64,000 bases of DNA. It comes from Volvox africanus (taxonomy: Eukaryota; Chlorophyta; Chlorophyceae; Chlamydomonadales; Volvocaceae). The notes beneath the pieces are model-generated. The model made no database searches. It saw only the letters and a list, made by a program, of their open reading frames with translations, and was not told the DNA's origin. Of the stretch, positions 49,901 through 61,829 are shown piece after piece. The stretch spans positions 4,093,501-4,157,500 of the forward strand of contig BSDZ01000080.1 of NCBI GenBank assembly GCA_030268105.1, written 5' to 3'. The first letter of the stretch is position 1. Every line of letters starts with the position of its first letter. The position numbers were made by a program, and so were the translations under genes.

Positions 49901-51906
49901 GGGATTGCGCACAAAAGGGCATTACGACAGGTCAGCAGATGCCCCCAAGGCCACACGCCATCCAACGGCACACCACCTCTGTGAAACCATACTGGTACCT
50001 GTCTGCCTGTCTGCCTGTCTTCCTGTCTGCCTGTCTGCCTGTCTGCCTGCCTGCCTGCCTATCTGTCTGTCTGCCTATCTGTCTGTCTGTCTGCCTGCCA
50101 GCCTGCCTACCTGCCAGCCTGCCTACCTGTCTGTCTGTCTGTCTGCCTGCCAGCCTGCCTACCTGCCTACCTGTCTGTCTGCCTGTCTGCCTACCTGCCA
50201 GCCTGCCTACCTGTCTGTCTGCCTGCCAGCCTGCCTACCTGTCTGTCTGTCTGCCTAGGTTTTAGGGGCCGTGCATCAGAAGCTGGAGTTCCACCAGAGT
50301 TCCCTCCAGACCCAGCAGCCCCCCCTACACCCCACAATTGGGCCCCACCGGGGCTGCCTGCGGACGCACACCTGAGGACGCGCTCCCGTGCACAAACACA
50401 GTTTGTCATATCGCAGTGCTCCGCCGCCTTCAAGCTGTAGCACCTGGGTTGCACCGGGATGGGGTGCCAGTGAACCTCAAGAGCCCCGCCGTGGAAGACC
50501 GGGGAGCGAGGCTGGGCCGGGGGGCAGGAGCAAAGACTTGATAACTCCCGTAATGTCGTGCTCCCTGCAGGGCCCGGGTATGCGCCTAAATGACGAGCCG
50601 GCGGTGCCCTGGTGGACCCCCTTCTGGGGACGCACACAGGGCTGGTGCTGCAGTCAGCGACTCCGCCTGGCCCTGAAAACCTATCTCCTCTCCGCACCCT
50701 TCACACGCTCAACCAAACAGCGGTAATCACCCAACCCTCTGCACCTTCCATTCCCTCACGCCACGTACCCGGTCCTGCAAGTCCAATCCCGCAGCGGCTC
50801 CCCGCACCACCTTCAGACGGCCGCCTGCCCCTGCGGCCCATTCCTTCAGAGGTGTCTCGACCAGCTGGGGGAAGCAGGACCCGCGGAATCAGAAGAAGGA
50901 GGCGTAACGGGAAGTTGGGTGGGAGGGGAGGTGGTGGAGAGGACGGGTAAAGTGGGGGGGGCGAATGGTGAGGGATAAGGTGAGGTGTGCAATCCATCCG
51001 CCGAGTGGTTGCGGTCCAACTGGCCAAATGAACTTCAGCTGTCCTGGCTGAGTGTTGCTGGTGCAGTTGCCGTAACGTATTAATCGTCTCATCGGCTTGA
51101 CCTCTTCCGCTGAAACATCCATTTCGCGACGCTGGAACATAGGCTCGATACAGTGCTTATTGGCTGCTGCTACCGAGCCATTGCGACGGGACTCAGCGGC
51201 CTTTGCAGTTGTCAATGGCCTCAACGCTGGGTAGCCTCCAGAGGTCCCAGATAACGGAGGCCCAGGCCGTTAGTTAGGTGTAAGAACACCGTGGCTTGGT
51301 TCGGGCTTGCAGAAACCCATCGAGCAGCGGGTTTCGGATGCGGCTGGCAAAAGTTCAAGTTGCTGATGATGCCCAGTGAGGTAGTTCCAACGGCTCGAAC
51401 CCAACGGTCCGTGGAGTTGGGTTGTCCCCTTCCACCTTTTCCGGGCCCCAGATGCGGTCCTGACCGCGAAGTCGCCACACGTGACATAGGCCGTGTCCGT
51501 ACTTGAACGATTTATAAGCTCCCCGCCGCGGCTGTATTGGGCACAGTGCAATCTCTCCACCATCTACAGGCCGAAATAACTCTCCTCTCAAGGAGAATGG
51601 TTCCATCACCCTTACCTGCAGCTCCTCGACCAGTTGGCTCAGTCGCGCCACCTCCCGGACCCCCTTGATGACGGAGCTGCTGCTAACCAGGATGATCTCG
51701 TCGGTTTCGGAGGTAGTACCTGCAAACCCTGGTGGTTGTAAGAGTACATTTTCTTGATCGGTTGAGAAGGCCGCATTTGCAACTCCGGCAGGGGACCCTT
51801 GGTTCCGTGGTTCATCGTCACGATGCGGTTCATGCTGTAGGCAGCGCGCCAGTTCAAGAGCACAGGATACTCCAGCAACACCTGCGCCGATAACTACGTG
51901 TCGCAT
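46969..51906 (-). CDS. PYROXD1: PYROXD1-like pyridine nucleotide-disulfide oxidoreductase
   Basis: FAD/NAD(P)H flavoprotein of the class I pyridine nucleotide-disulfide oxidoreductases that lacks the redox disulfide. Animal PYROXD1 is a nuclear/cytosolic oxidoreductase implicated in protecting the tRNA ligase. Ten exons: 51906-51616, 50864-50769, 50443-50372, 49628-49563, 49321-48392, 48042-47830, 47676-47563, 47461-47318, 47242-47207 and 47064-46969, up to 685 residues. Motifs are N-terminal HVVIGAGVAGVSCALELA (FAD), YDKLCLCTGARPQ, second Rossmann LLLVGNGGIALELAGEL, GADLVVCGIGVIP, VFAAGDCCTADW, MRLWTQARLMG, FNFELFTHVTRF, GAVLIGETELEE and an acidic end DEDFELDHVFD. Exon 5 carries a large Ser/Gly-rich insert. 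Its 3' end may instead be a GC donor at 48457. Exon 1 contains a stop-free 102-base stretch (51821-51720) that looks like an intron. The exon 6 donor is weak (GTCAAA). Confidence 0.92.
49999..50258 (+). repeat. CTGY tetranucleotide array inside PYROXD1-like intron 3
   Basis: About 65 units of CTGT, CTGC and CTAC/CTAT, organised in larger CCTGCCTACCTGCCAG-type blocks. It is confined to the intron between exons 3 and 4 (50371-49629). It is open in several frames on both strands by simple repetition, which is not evidence of coding. Confidence 0.95.
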
Positions 51907-52374
51907 GCTCTTGGGATATGCCTTTGGGTCAATTGTTCTGGTTTCCGTAGTCGCGACCCGACGGGCCGGATTGAGACGTTTAGAGCGTTTACCTAGCGTT
52001 ACCGAAAAAAATATCAATTAACAGATGATCTTATGGAATGGTTCATCTATGTTTGTTGGATTGAATGCAAGTCGTCCATTGCCAACGGAAATACGTCTAA
52101 TTAGGGGATGGCCGGGTGTTCGGTGTTGGTTACCCGATGCTATTGAACAACGCCTCTGTAGGCGACTGTGTTTACCAATGCATTTAAATACATTAAATTG
52201 AGCTGGATAAGCTCGTCGCACCTCATCGGGAATGCTGGGGAATTAATGGGCGCCGGGGAGACTTGAACGGTTCGCCCCGCTGGCAACATAACGTTAACAT
52301 CTGTACTAATAACCACCAAAAGTTACCACTTTATATCACGGGACGCGCCCACACGGGCACCAGATCGACTTGAA
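51907..52374. promoter_or_regulatory. Head-to-head intergenic region, PYROXD1-like / SRP72
   Basis: 468 bases separate the two opposed start codons, so this should hold both promoters and 5' UTRs. It has an AT-rich middle and a TATATCACG at about 52331 near the SRP72 start. No specific element is claimed. Confidence 0.55.
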
Positions 52375-55300
52375 ATGGCGTCAGAGGCAACTCCACTGGA
52401 ACAGGCTTTTTACAAGCTTAATACTTGCATCAAGAACCAGCAGCACAAAAAAGCGTTGAAGGCCTGCGATGAGGGTGGGTTGGGATGTAGTTTTCCGTCT
52501 TATGTCCCTATCTGGCGGCTGCGAGCCGAAGTAACAGCGTGTACTGCGGACATCGGGTCCCCATGCGAAAGGGGCCCCGGTCGTGTCGCTGGGGGAGGGT
52601 GGAGTGGTTACTGACGCTGCCCTCCGCCTGCCCCCAATACCCCTCAACTCTCCTCCCCAGTCCTGGCTCTTGCACCCGGTGATGAAGACGCCCTGCGCTG
52701 CAAGGTGGTGGCGCACATGCATCTGTCTGAGTTTGACCAGGCGATATCGCTTATGAGGAAGCCAGCTCTGGCCTCGCAACCACTTGGATTTGAAAAGGTT
52801 AGACCCACATGGTTTTCCCGGAGTTTACGGTTCCAAGCGCCTGGGACCTTTCTCTCAATCCGGGGGAATGGCCGCTTCTGCAGCATCCCGGCCCTGGGAG
52901 TCATGAACGTAGCCCACCAGGGGGATTGATGACTTTTTTTTCAAACACGAAGATATCGCTCAAAATACCTGACGAGCATATCCGATCCACTCTAGCCACC
53001 CCCTATCTATTCCGTATCAGTACGGTTCATTTTATCCGAACACCGTCGGAGCGAGAGCGCTCTTCTCTCGGCAGTGGCATGTCGTGAAACCTTCTCCTCA
53101 TCTTCTTGATTGACTGTACCGTACTGAGGCCCCCCTTCTCTCTCCCCCGCCACCGTGCTGCTTGCTTGATGCTACCAGGCGTACTGCCTGTACCGATTGG
53201 GTCAAATAGAGGAGGTATGGCGGCGTGACGCGCATGCGATGGCGCGAGGGTTGCATGGGATGGGCTTGGTTGTTGGCCATTCGAAGTGATCGGGTGTCTC
53301 CGGCCCCCGATAGGAGCAGGGTTGGGCGTTATGTCTTACGAAAGGTCGTGGATTTGTTCGGTTCTGAATTGTCAGCAGGGTGGGTGGGGCTCTTCATTGA
53401 GCGTCAAGCCAAACGCCATAATCGGGGTTGTTGACTGAGGGACGCGGGTCAGACTGGGCTTTGTGCTTCCACTTGACATGACGACATACGGGTTGCGCCT
53501 CTTCCGTGCCGCTCCCCTTATCCGGCCCCAGGCCCTCACGGTGGCTGCCTCTGCGCTGTCCGACCCCGAACTGGATGCCGCGGGAGCCTCCCGCCTGCTG
53601 CAGCTGCAGGCGCAACTGGAGTACCGCAGGGGCCGTACACGGGACTGCATCCACACATATGACAAGTTGTTTCAGCAGTATAAGGTACCGTTGGCTGTAA
53701 TCGACAACAAAGGTCGGGGTCAGGGGGGTCAGGGGGCCATGGGCCGGTGTCAGCCTGAATAGTGCATCCTGCGAACCAAATGCTCCCCAGGTCTGGCTCC
53801 CTTGCCACCGAACATCGTGCCTTGCCCCCTTGCCTCTCCGCGGTGCCGACCGTGAAGGCGGACTCCCTGGAGCTGAAGACCAATGTTCTCGCTGCCTACG
53901 TGGCGGCGGGTCTGTCCAGTGAGCTGCCCGACCTGATGGCTGCCCTCAAGGTCCGCGCGCGGGATAGCTTTGAGGTGGCATTCAACAGGGCATGTGGCCA
54001 GGTGGCGGGGGGACAGCTGGCGGCGGCGGAGGGCGACCTACGGATGGCAATTAAGCAGGGTGCGCCGGTTGGTTGTGGTTTGTGCGTTGTTGGTTGAGGC
54101 AGAGCAGAGAGCGTAGGGGGGGGCGGGGAATACATGAGGCCAGTTACTGCTGAGGGAAGGGGATTGTTCCCCGGATCAGGATTTCTCCGCGGCCTGCTCT
54201 CCTGCTCATCACACCACCACACTGCGCTCCATCCTTCCACTGCAAACCCTTGTCGTAAGCCCTCCCTGGTTGCCCCCCCGGGTGCCATGCAGGCCGGGAG
54301 ACGCTGTTCGAGGAAGACTTGGGTGAGGAGGAGGTGGAGGATGAGCTCAGCCCGCTGGCCTGCCAGCTCGCCTACGTGCTGGGGAGGCTGGGCAGGCCGG
54401 CAGAGGCCGGCGAGCTGTACGACAAACTTATACGCTGGTGAGTGGGTGGTCGGGCTGTATCAGGCGCAAGGAAAGGGGAAGGTGGAAAGGGGACCGAAAA
54501 GAGGAGGAGCTCCCACAGGCTTAGATTCCTGGGAGGGGTGCGGATTGCTGCGAAGGGTTACCACTGGGGGCCGGATTTCTGCGTTACACATATGGCACTG
54601 TGTGTATGATGGTGGAAAGGCTGGCGCAGCAGGCATTACCGGTCGGGCCTTCATTTGTTGTGGCTAATTGTATATCGTTTTCATTTCGCTCACCTCCCAT
54701 GTCTCCCCATCTCCTCTCCCCAACTGGATAAATGTGTGTCTTCATCGGCGGCAGCTCCCAGCCCATACGCGACGAGGCCGCGCGGGCCATCGCCAACAAC
54801 AATGCAATCGCGGACGCCCCGCAGCGCTTGGAACCGGGGCCTCAAAACAGGAAATACGTCAGCTCGGCGACGCGCAAGCTGGAGGGTCTCGTGGAGAGGC
54901 CGGGGGCCGCGCAAGGGGTGGCTGGGCCGGGGGCTGACGAGGGCGGCGGTGGCGGCACCGTGGGCACGCTGGCGGGTTTGCTAGCTCGCCACACGCCTGC
55001 GGGTTCTCTGCCGCGCTTCGCTGGGGACCTCGAGAGCCGGTTGGGAGCTGACCAGAAGATGCAGCTGCTGCTCAACCTCGGGCTGCTGTACCTTGTGGGT
55101 TGGGGAGGATGGGGCGTGAAGAGCTGGCTACCAAGTATACGGGTTTGTGTGTTCGGGGCGGGGCATCACAGACGTTGGACGTATTCCGAAGGCAGTCCTG
55201 GTCGCGGCCGCGGGCTAAAACCTCCCAGCCCCGTTCGGGGGGTATAAGTGTATTTAGGTGCACCTGCTTGCTCGGCCGGCGGCAGGCAGGTAGGAAGAGG

Positions 55301-57917
55301 GTGTCTAGCATCCGGGAAGGCGTGGGAGCCGCGTTCATGAATGGCTCATGGGACCGAAATGGCAATCGGCCGAACGTTGATACGTAGATACGTGGATACG
55401 TTGCCAGGAGCTTGTTCGTATACATGGCGTTGAGGCGGGGATACGGGAGCGAGGATGGATAACGATTCGGTTTGTCTCTTCTTTGGTTCAGCTCTGCCTG
55501 CCTTCTTGTCTGTCTGTCTGTCTGTCTGACCGTAAAGGTGGGCGGCCGGCCCGAGGCAGCTAAGGAGCTAGTGGGGATGTTGTCGGCGGCTCCAGGAGGG
55601 ACGGCGGAGCCCGCAGTGGCGCTGTTGGCGGCGGCAGTGGCGCTGTCTCAAGGCAAGGTATGGCCGTACGCTAGTGCCCCTGGGGCTAAGCAGAGGACAC
55701 ACTCGTTGCCTCTTCACCACACCAACGTGCTCATGTCCCAACACTCCAATACCTCTTATGTCCAGAGCTTCAATACGGGTGTTAATTCCCCTATCCCTCC
55801 ATCGGCCTCCACGCGCACTGCTTTATGTCCCCTGATCATTCAGTTTGCCGAACCGCCACGTTCCCTCCGGCCACGCTTGCCACTTGCAGACGGTGGACGC
55901 GGACCGCACTCTGGAGGCTTTCTGCGCCTTATGTGGCAGTGGAGCTTCAGGCGCGCCCCCGGCCTCCGCCGCCCTGGCTCCCACCCTCATGCGGGCGCAG
56001 ACTGCCCTTCAGGCTGGCAACTTGGCGGCGGCGCAGGGATTTCTGGCGGGGCTGCGGGACGAGCGCCTGGCCGCCCAGGGGGCGCTGGTCGCTACCCGGG
56101 TGTCACTGTACGAGCAGGTAGGTGGCCTAGCCGCCCAATAACGCAGTGTGGAATTGGTGTCAGGGAGTGTGCGGCTTTGTGTGGAACAATGCCTGTGAGC
56201 TGTGTATTGGCTGGATGGGGATGGGTGAGGGGGTGTCAGTGGGCTTGCTGCGTGCGTGATTGGGCAGATCGACGGCGTTTAGTCGGAGGCCCCATCCCCC
56301 ATAATCCACGGTCTTAGGTGACTCCCTGTTTAGGGGCCTGGTGTATGTTACCAATCGCACCTGGTTTCCTCCCCTTCTTGCCACCTCGCCTGTGCGGTTT
56401 GATCCTGGGGATGTGTCTGCGTTGTCCTTAGCGGGTCTATCTCTCACTGATCACAACTTGAACTTGATGATCCCGCACGTCTACCCTGCCCGGAGCCGCC
56501 GGGGCTGTCCTTGAGACCTGACCCGTGGGTCGGTTTCGACTCGATTTCTACCGAAGCCTTAAGACGTGTTCTTGCCTCCTGTGATAAACGTTCCTGCTGT
56601 CCTAGATGAGCGACACTGCGGGTGCGGAATCGCTTCTGGACGCGGCGGTGGCGCACTGGCGGGCTCGGGGCGCGGAGGAAGGGGCGGCCTCGGCGCTCGC
56701 CTGGTGCCTGTCCTGCACCGTCGGCCTTAAGCTGCGGCTGGGCAAATTGGAAGAGGCCAAGCAGGTGGGAGATAACGGCGAATGAAGCCTATTGTCCGAC
56801 ACGGACAGAAACGTGGATTGGATTTTCCTCATTCGCGACTGCCGGTATGCGGCGGCTATCACTGTCTCTCCGGGATTTCATGGTTGAAAATGCAACGACC
56901 CCGGCTCCGGAACCGGCCAGCAGCTGAAAAGTAGCCCAAAACGCTGCCAGCCTCATATCTCCCCTGGACCTTGTCTGCACAGGCCTTCAATCAGTTACAA
57001 TCATACGGCGTGTCGTCCACCGCTGCTGGCGCCGCGACTTTGGCTCGCCTGGCGCGCGCCTGTGCCCTGGCAGACCCCTCTGCCGCACTAGGGCTGGTAG
57101 CATCTCTGGCGCCTCCCCCCGCCGGCGGCGCCCTGGCACATCTTGATTTGGATGCCCTGGAGGAGGGTGCGGTTCGGGCACCAGGAGGCGCCGGTGGGCG
57201 TGCTGCCGGTGGTGGCGGTCGAAGTGGCCTTGACCTGTCGGCCGGAGACATGGCGGCGGCAGCGCGGGCGGCTGGGAAGCGGGGAGGGGAGGCTATGGAC
57301 GTGGACCAGCAGCCCAAGGTACGAGGATTCGGAGGGTTCTGCAGACGGGTGGCGCTGCTCTGAATCCAAGGCCTTTCGCCCCTCTTCTTTAGCAACCTCG
57401 TCCCTCAGACAGATCCTTTCCAGGGGCTCTGCACGGATGTCCCCACACACCTCGGCCCCCTTCCTTCGCAGTCGAAGAAGAGCCGCAAGAAGCGCAAGCC
57501 CCGCTACCCCAAGGGATACAACCCCGAGCTGCCGAACGGTGGCCTGCCCGCTCCCGACCCTGAGCGCTGGTTACCCAAATGGGAACGATCCGAGTTCAAG
57601 AAGAAGCGGGACAGACGGCGGCGGGAGAAGGACGCGATTAAGGGTAGTCAGGTGCGCGCAGGTTACCGTGTGTCTGTACCGTCTGTCTTGGGGATTTCCG
57701 ATGTGTAATGATGGGTTGCAAGTGGAGCTTACTGGCATAACTTCCCCACCGATATCCCTGTGTTGCGCCAACCTCCCTCTGGGTGCAGGGGGCGGGCAAG
57801 GTGGACGAGAGCCTTGATCGGACCAAGGTAACTGTGGCCCCTCCCGCAGCACCGGATCCCAAGGCGCAGCCCGCCAAACCAAACTTGCCACCCAAAAAGG
57901 GCAAGGGCAAGAAGTGA
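52375..57917 (+). CDS. SRP72: Signal recognition particle subunit SRP72
   Basis: Largest SRP protein; it binds 7S RNA and, through TPR-like repeats, SRP68 in the cytosol. Thirteen exons: 52375-52474, 52661-52797, 53179-53214, 53532-53684, 53858-54059, 54293-54437, 54755-55094, 55538-55657, 55890-56117, 56606-56764, 56983-57318, 57472-57651 and 57789-57917. All phases agree, giving 754 residues against ~670 in human. The N-terminal TPR region has ALKACDEVLALAPGDEDALRC and GFEKAYCLYRLGQIEE blocks. RDEAARAIANNNAIAD matches the central block. The C-terminus has the diagnostic lysine-rich SKKSRKKRKPRYPKGYNP and PDPERWLPKWERS (SRP72 RNA-binding motif), then a KKGKGKK end. The third exon is only 36 bases. 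Extra length is Gly/Ala-rich linker. Start: the first ATG, opening MASEATPLEQAFYKLN. TGTAA lies at 58049-58053. Confidence 0.96.
55501..55530 (+). repeat. CTGT repeat in the polypyrimidine tract before SRP72 exon 8
   Basis: CTTGTCTGTCTGTCTGTCTG repeated directly upstream of the AG at 55536-55537. It is the same tetranucleotide family as the long array in the neighbouring PYROXD1-like intron. Confidence 0.85.
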
Positions 57918-58048
57918 GCTCCTATTGCTGTCCGACAAAGACTGGCGGTCGTTTTTCTGTCCGTGGCTGCACGGATGCGATGGTGTAGGCTGGATATGTT
58001 GAGACAAGCTGTTCTCCTGCCCAACGCTATATTGACTAACTTGTATAG

Positions 58049-58053
58049 TGTAA
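58049..58053 (+). terminator. Poly(A) signal TGTAA of SRP72 gene
   Basis: TGTAA 132 bases past the SRP72 stop, a normal distance for volvocine transcripts. Confidence 0.6.
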
Positions 58054-59165
58054 ATTGCGGTTTGATACAGGAATAATGTTACGGATGGATACACTCTAAT
58101 CATTTGTGAAACGTGTTGGATGGCGAGGCGTGATATTCTTCTTGTAACTGTCAAATATCTACCAATCATATGCAAACGAATTGATTTGTGTTAATTAATT
58201 AGTCACTTGTTTATAAAGGTTTTACAGGAACTTGCAGTAACGTGGCGTGAACATTGCATAGCACACTCATGGTCCCTTCGGACACATGGAAAGATACATG
58301 CCCAATGGCGACTATTTAGATACGACCCACATCCCATCGTACAACGGAAAGCAGCAACCGACACGCTAGAGTGACATTACAAGCTAACTACGATAAATAC
58401 ACATGTGTCCTGCATCTTAATGTAACTGGGGTGGGGATGCATACAGAAAACAGAAAACCTAGTATATGAAGATAACGAACGAACATCCAAAGCTGGAGAA
58501 GAGCTAGCACACTCCGGACTTTGCGTCGCGGATGGGCCTTAACGCAACCCTGCACAGTCCCAGGGCTCAACCCCGTTACCGTTACCACATTAATCATTTT
58601 GTCCCGAAGACATCGCTATCTGAAGCGCACGCAATGCCACTCGGGCGTTCAGATGATCTTAAACCTGAACCGCAAATAAATAAATTTGAGCGCTGGGACC
58701 AGACGACTGCGGCCGTGTCTGCTATGCTCCCGATACCGGGTCGTCCCAATGCGCCATCCCATCCCGCCTCCTGATTAAGACACGAGCTTCACAGAAAGTT
58801 AAACATACTGCATAAGCCTATGAAACATCGGACCGATGATCCTGCCGAATTGCTACACGAGGGAAATACTCCCAGCCACTATCTTATATTATTGCGAAAC
58901 AAACCAAATCTTGCCGCTGTAGAGGTGAATTATAGATGTGGCGATGGGACGATGGCAGAGACAGTTCGTCTAACCGTCACAAGTTACGACGAGGTGGGCG
59001 GAGGATGATTGCACCAAAGAAATGCAAAATGCTGAATGGCGCGGCCCACGCGACGAACCAACAATCCAAGAAATAGAAAGGTCTGAGGGCAGGGCTATGG
59101 TGGCGACTGGTGGCTGCCGGCGACCGTGCAAGAATATCCGCGGCTGCTGCCCTTCCTGCTAAGCT
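58054..59165. other. Convergent intergenic region
   Basis: Between the SRP72 3' end (plus) and the coiled-coil gene 3' end (minus). AT-rich, with only short frames and no repeat or RNA gene recognised. Confidence 0.45.
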
Positions 59166-60213
59166 CTAAATATCTGACTTCAGAGTCGCTGGGATGCCAC
59201 GCGACCGTCTTCCTTCGCGCCAGCTGTAAGACCTTCCCAGCCGCGATCCTAGGCGCCCATCCCCGACTGACGACGTCACGCTGAGATTGCCTGCCAGAGA
59301 GTTCGCAGCCGCCACTGAGGAAGCGTCGCAGTCTTTGGCAAGGTTGCAACCTATCTCGCGAAGGTTCATCACCGATTTGGTGCGGAAAGGGAGCGGGCGC
59401 TCCGGAGTGATGAGATTGGGGGATGAGGCCCTTGCCGCGCTGGAAGACACTTGCTTGGGCCTGTTCATCTCGAGGATGGCCTCTTTGTAAAGGGCCTTGA
59501 AAGCTGCGAGCTCTGAGGAAAGATTGTCAATAATCTCGTCGCGTTCCGCTAGAGGTCGACGATGAACGCGCCCGCATGAATTTCACAGCCAGTGTGACGG
59601 AGGCAAAATGTTAATCGAGACGGGGTGGTTGAGGTTACGGGTATGTCGGAACGCCGAAGCGACAGGATGGTTTGAGCCATGAGTGACAAGTGGTCGAAAA
59701 CGCGTGAGATTGGCAGGCTTGCTTTAAGTTTAAGAGGACATCAGCTTATTGCGAAGGCTCAAAGCAACAGTCGAAATATCAGTTGCCCATTCCCTTGCTT
59801 GTTCCTATCGCGTGCAATCTTAAATCACGAAATAAAGGTTACGCTAATGAATAACTCGGAGTAACTTGGTATCGTGAGGATATATTCTGCAATTACCTAA
59901 GCGTGGACATAATATACACGCCGGATATATATACCTTACCAAGCTGTCGCGTGACGACGTCGAGGCGCGAACGAAGATCCCCTACTTCCAGCTCCGTTGG
60001 AACCTCGAGCATAGTAAACTGTAACTGGCTGTCAGATGTGCTTTCCTTTGTCCGACGGCGTGATCCAGGGAAATGGAATATGGTGCTGGATGCTGGCGAC
60101 CAAATGTCTCCCCCTTCACTGCAGGAATTTTGAGAGGTAGCAGGTGAACCGCCCTCGCTCCTGGTCCTCTTATCGTCGCAGTATCCATCAGTTCCATTGA
60201 GAAGTTGAAGCAT
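59166..60213 (-). CDS. Unrecognised Ser-rich protein with a central coiled coil
   Basis: Two exons, 60213-59940 and 59548-59166, joined in phase (GTAAGG donor, CTAG acceptor) give 218 residues. The first ~70 residues are Ser/Gly/Glu-rich with a basic SRRRTKES patch. From about 75 to 118 a heptad-like amphipathic stretch crosses the splice junction: LEVGDLRSRLDVVTRQL, then AERDEIIDNLSSELAAFK and ALYKEAILEMN. The coiled coil being continuous only after splicing is the best support for the model. The C-terminal ~100 residues are Ser/Arg-rich and probably disordered (TPERPLPFRTKSVMNLR, GRSYSWREGRRSRG). No catalytic or membrane motif, and no family recognised. It may be a lineage-specific scaffold or cytoskeletal protein. 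Confidence 0.65.
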
Positions 60214-61829
60214 CTTGTTGATACGGTAACAGTCCCTACAGGCAGTGAACCCGTTTTTATAGCAATATCAATACACTTTCAGTATGATTGAAAATTTAAT
60301 TATATACAATTAAAACAAAGGCTATTATGCATTAGCATAAGCCAGAAACCCAACGACCCCCAGTACCCCGACTGCGAAACAACGCCCGTCATGACAAGCA
60401 CAGGGCAGCTAAAGACCCCACAGAAAAAGGTAATGATAGATCCTTAAAATCCACGACAGAAGTGAGCGCTTACCTTGAAGTCTGACAGGGGAGAAACCTG
60501 CCTGTCGACGCGCTAATATTAGCCACGGGCGCGGAAAGACCTTAGAGACCCGGAGGAGAGTACCTCTGTGTGACTATTTACAATGGCTGGCTGGCAGAAG
60601 GCATTACCAAGCAGAATACAGCCAATCGCAAGGAATTATGAAGGCCCGTTGACTACCAGTAAGACGGCTAAGTTATGAGTTCATGCCGCTTAGGTAGCAG
60701 CAAGAGATATAATCTGTAAATGAACTTGCATTTATCATCAGCCCCCGTTCCAATGCGGTACAACCTCAAATTCGATTAACTGCTCCGATACCATAGAATC
60801 CAGGTGTAAATCCACTTTACATGGCGTTAATTCTCGTTCGTTTTAACATTCAATAACGTCAGCGTTTTCTCCTTTGTACTCATGCTTTTGTCTCCAAAGC
60901 CAGAGTTATTTGTATGATACTGAGTCACTAAGTCTTTCAACAGCTCGTGTGACCAGACATCGGCAGACGTTAAATCTTAGCTTTGAAAGAAATTTTTTAA
61001 TAGCAGAATAGTTATTTTTGCAGGTAGCTAAAAAAAGTGCTTTTGTGATGGCCTTGCCTCGGGTCCTTCGGGCGATGGGGCCGCATGCAAATCAAAGTAC
61101 ACCACATGGGATTATATTTTTGTATGTGGACGGGGTTCCGTTTACATATGTCAGCCTCGAGAATTCTGGTAGGGAACTTTGGTACGGACCGAAGCGTTTG
61201 CGTGTTTGCTTGTGCGTATTGAGTGTTAAAATCGTTGCCATCTCGCTGCGTTCATAAAAATTATTTTTCCATTAGATGCATGCAGGTGCTTGCAAACCTC
61301 TGGTGTTCACTGTCGCTCTGGTGGCAATAGTGACCAAGACAAGGCATGTGTTTAAGAAAAGAACTACGCCCCCTATCCACCACCTCAGCCACGAAAGACT
61401 TCATGTACTTCCCTACTACACTTCGCCGTAAGCACATCGCGACGCGCTTGGCGACGTCGCGAGCACGTCGCGACGCGTGAGGCCATGGTCATGATGCCTG
61501 CTGGCATTCGCCACAGGAAATACTAGTTATATCGCACCTTGCTACATAACCTTCCCTGCTCCTGATAAGTTGCCAAGCTGCGCCATGTGGACTTCGCCAA
61601 GCTCATACGTGCACAAACGAGACGTGCTTCCCGAACCCCTCATACTTCGGCCATACTAACCAAATCAACAGCAGGAACTTATAGGTACCCTTACTTGGCC
61701 GTAAAACAAACGCGATTCTCACCTGTATATTCGCCTATCCTTCTCCCGGCTTGAAGGCACGATTTGTGGATGTCGTTTGGTACGATGTGAATGCGCTGCG
61801 ACCACACTCTGACCCACACCCACCAGAAT
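60214..61829. other. AT-rich intergenic region with one unassigned frame
   Basis: Upstream of the coiled-coil gene. A plus-strand frame at 61018-61257 follows a TTTTTGCAG-like acceptor and could be an exon (PRVLRAMGPHANQSTPHG). No family match or neighbouring exons were found. CG-rich direct repeats lie at about 61430-61486. Confidence 0.35.

Noticed and set aside
49905..50265. Long Cys/Leu/Pro-rich frames (CLPVCLSACLP-type) as a repetitive protein gene
   Set aside because: They are produced in several frames and both strands by the CTGY tetranucleotide repeat, which lies inside an intron of the PYROXD1-like gene.
53463..53531. Extended 5' part of SRP72 exon 4 (GLRLFRAAPLIRPQ)
   Set aside because: No acceptor precedes it in phase. 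The CCCCAG at 53531 joins exon 3 in frame and matches the family alignment.
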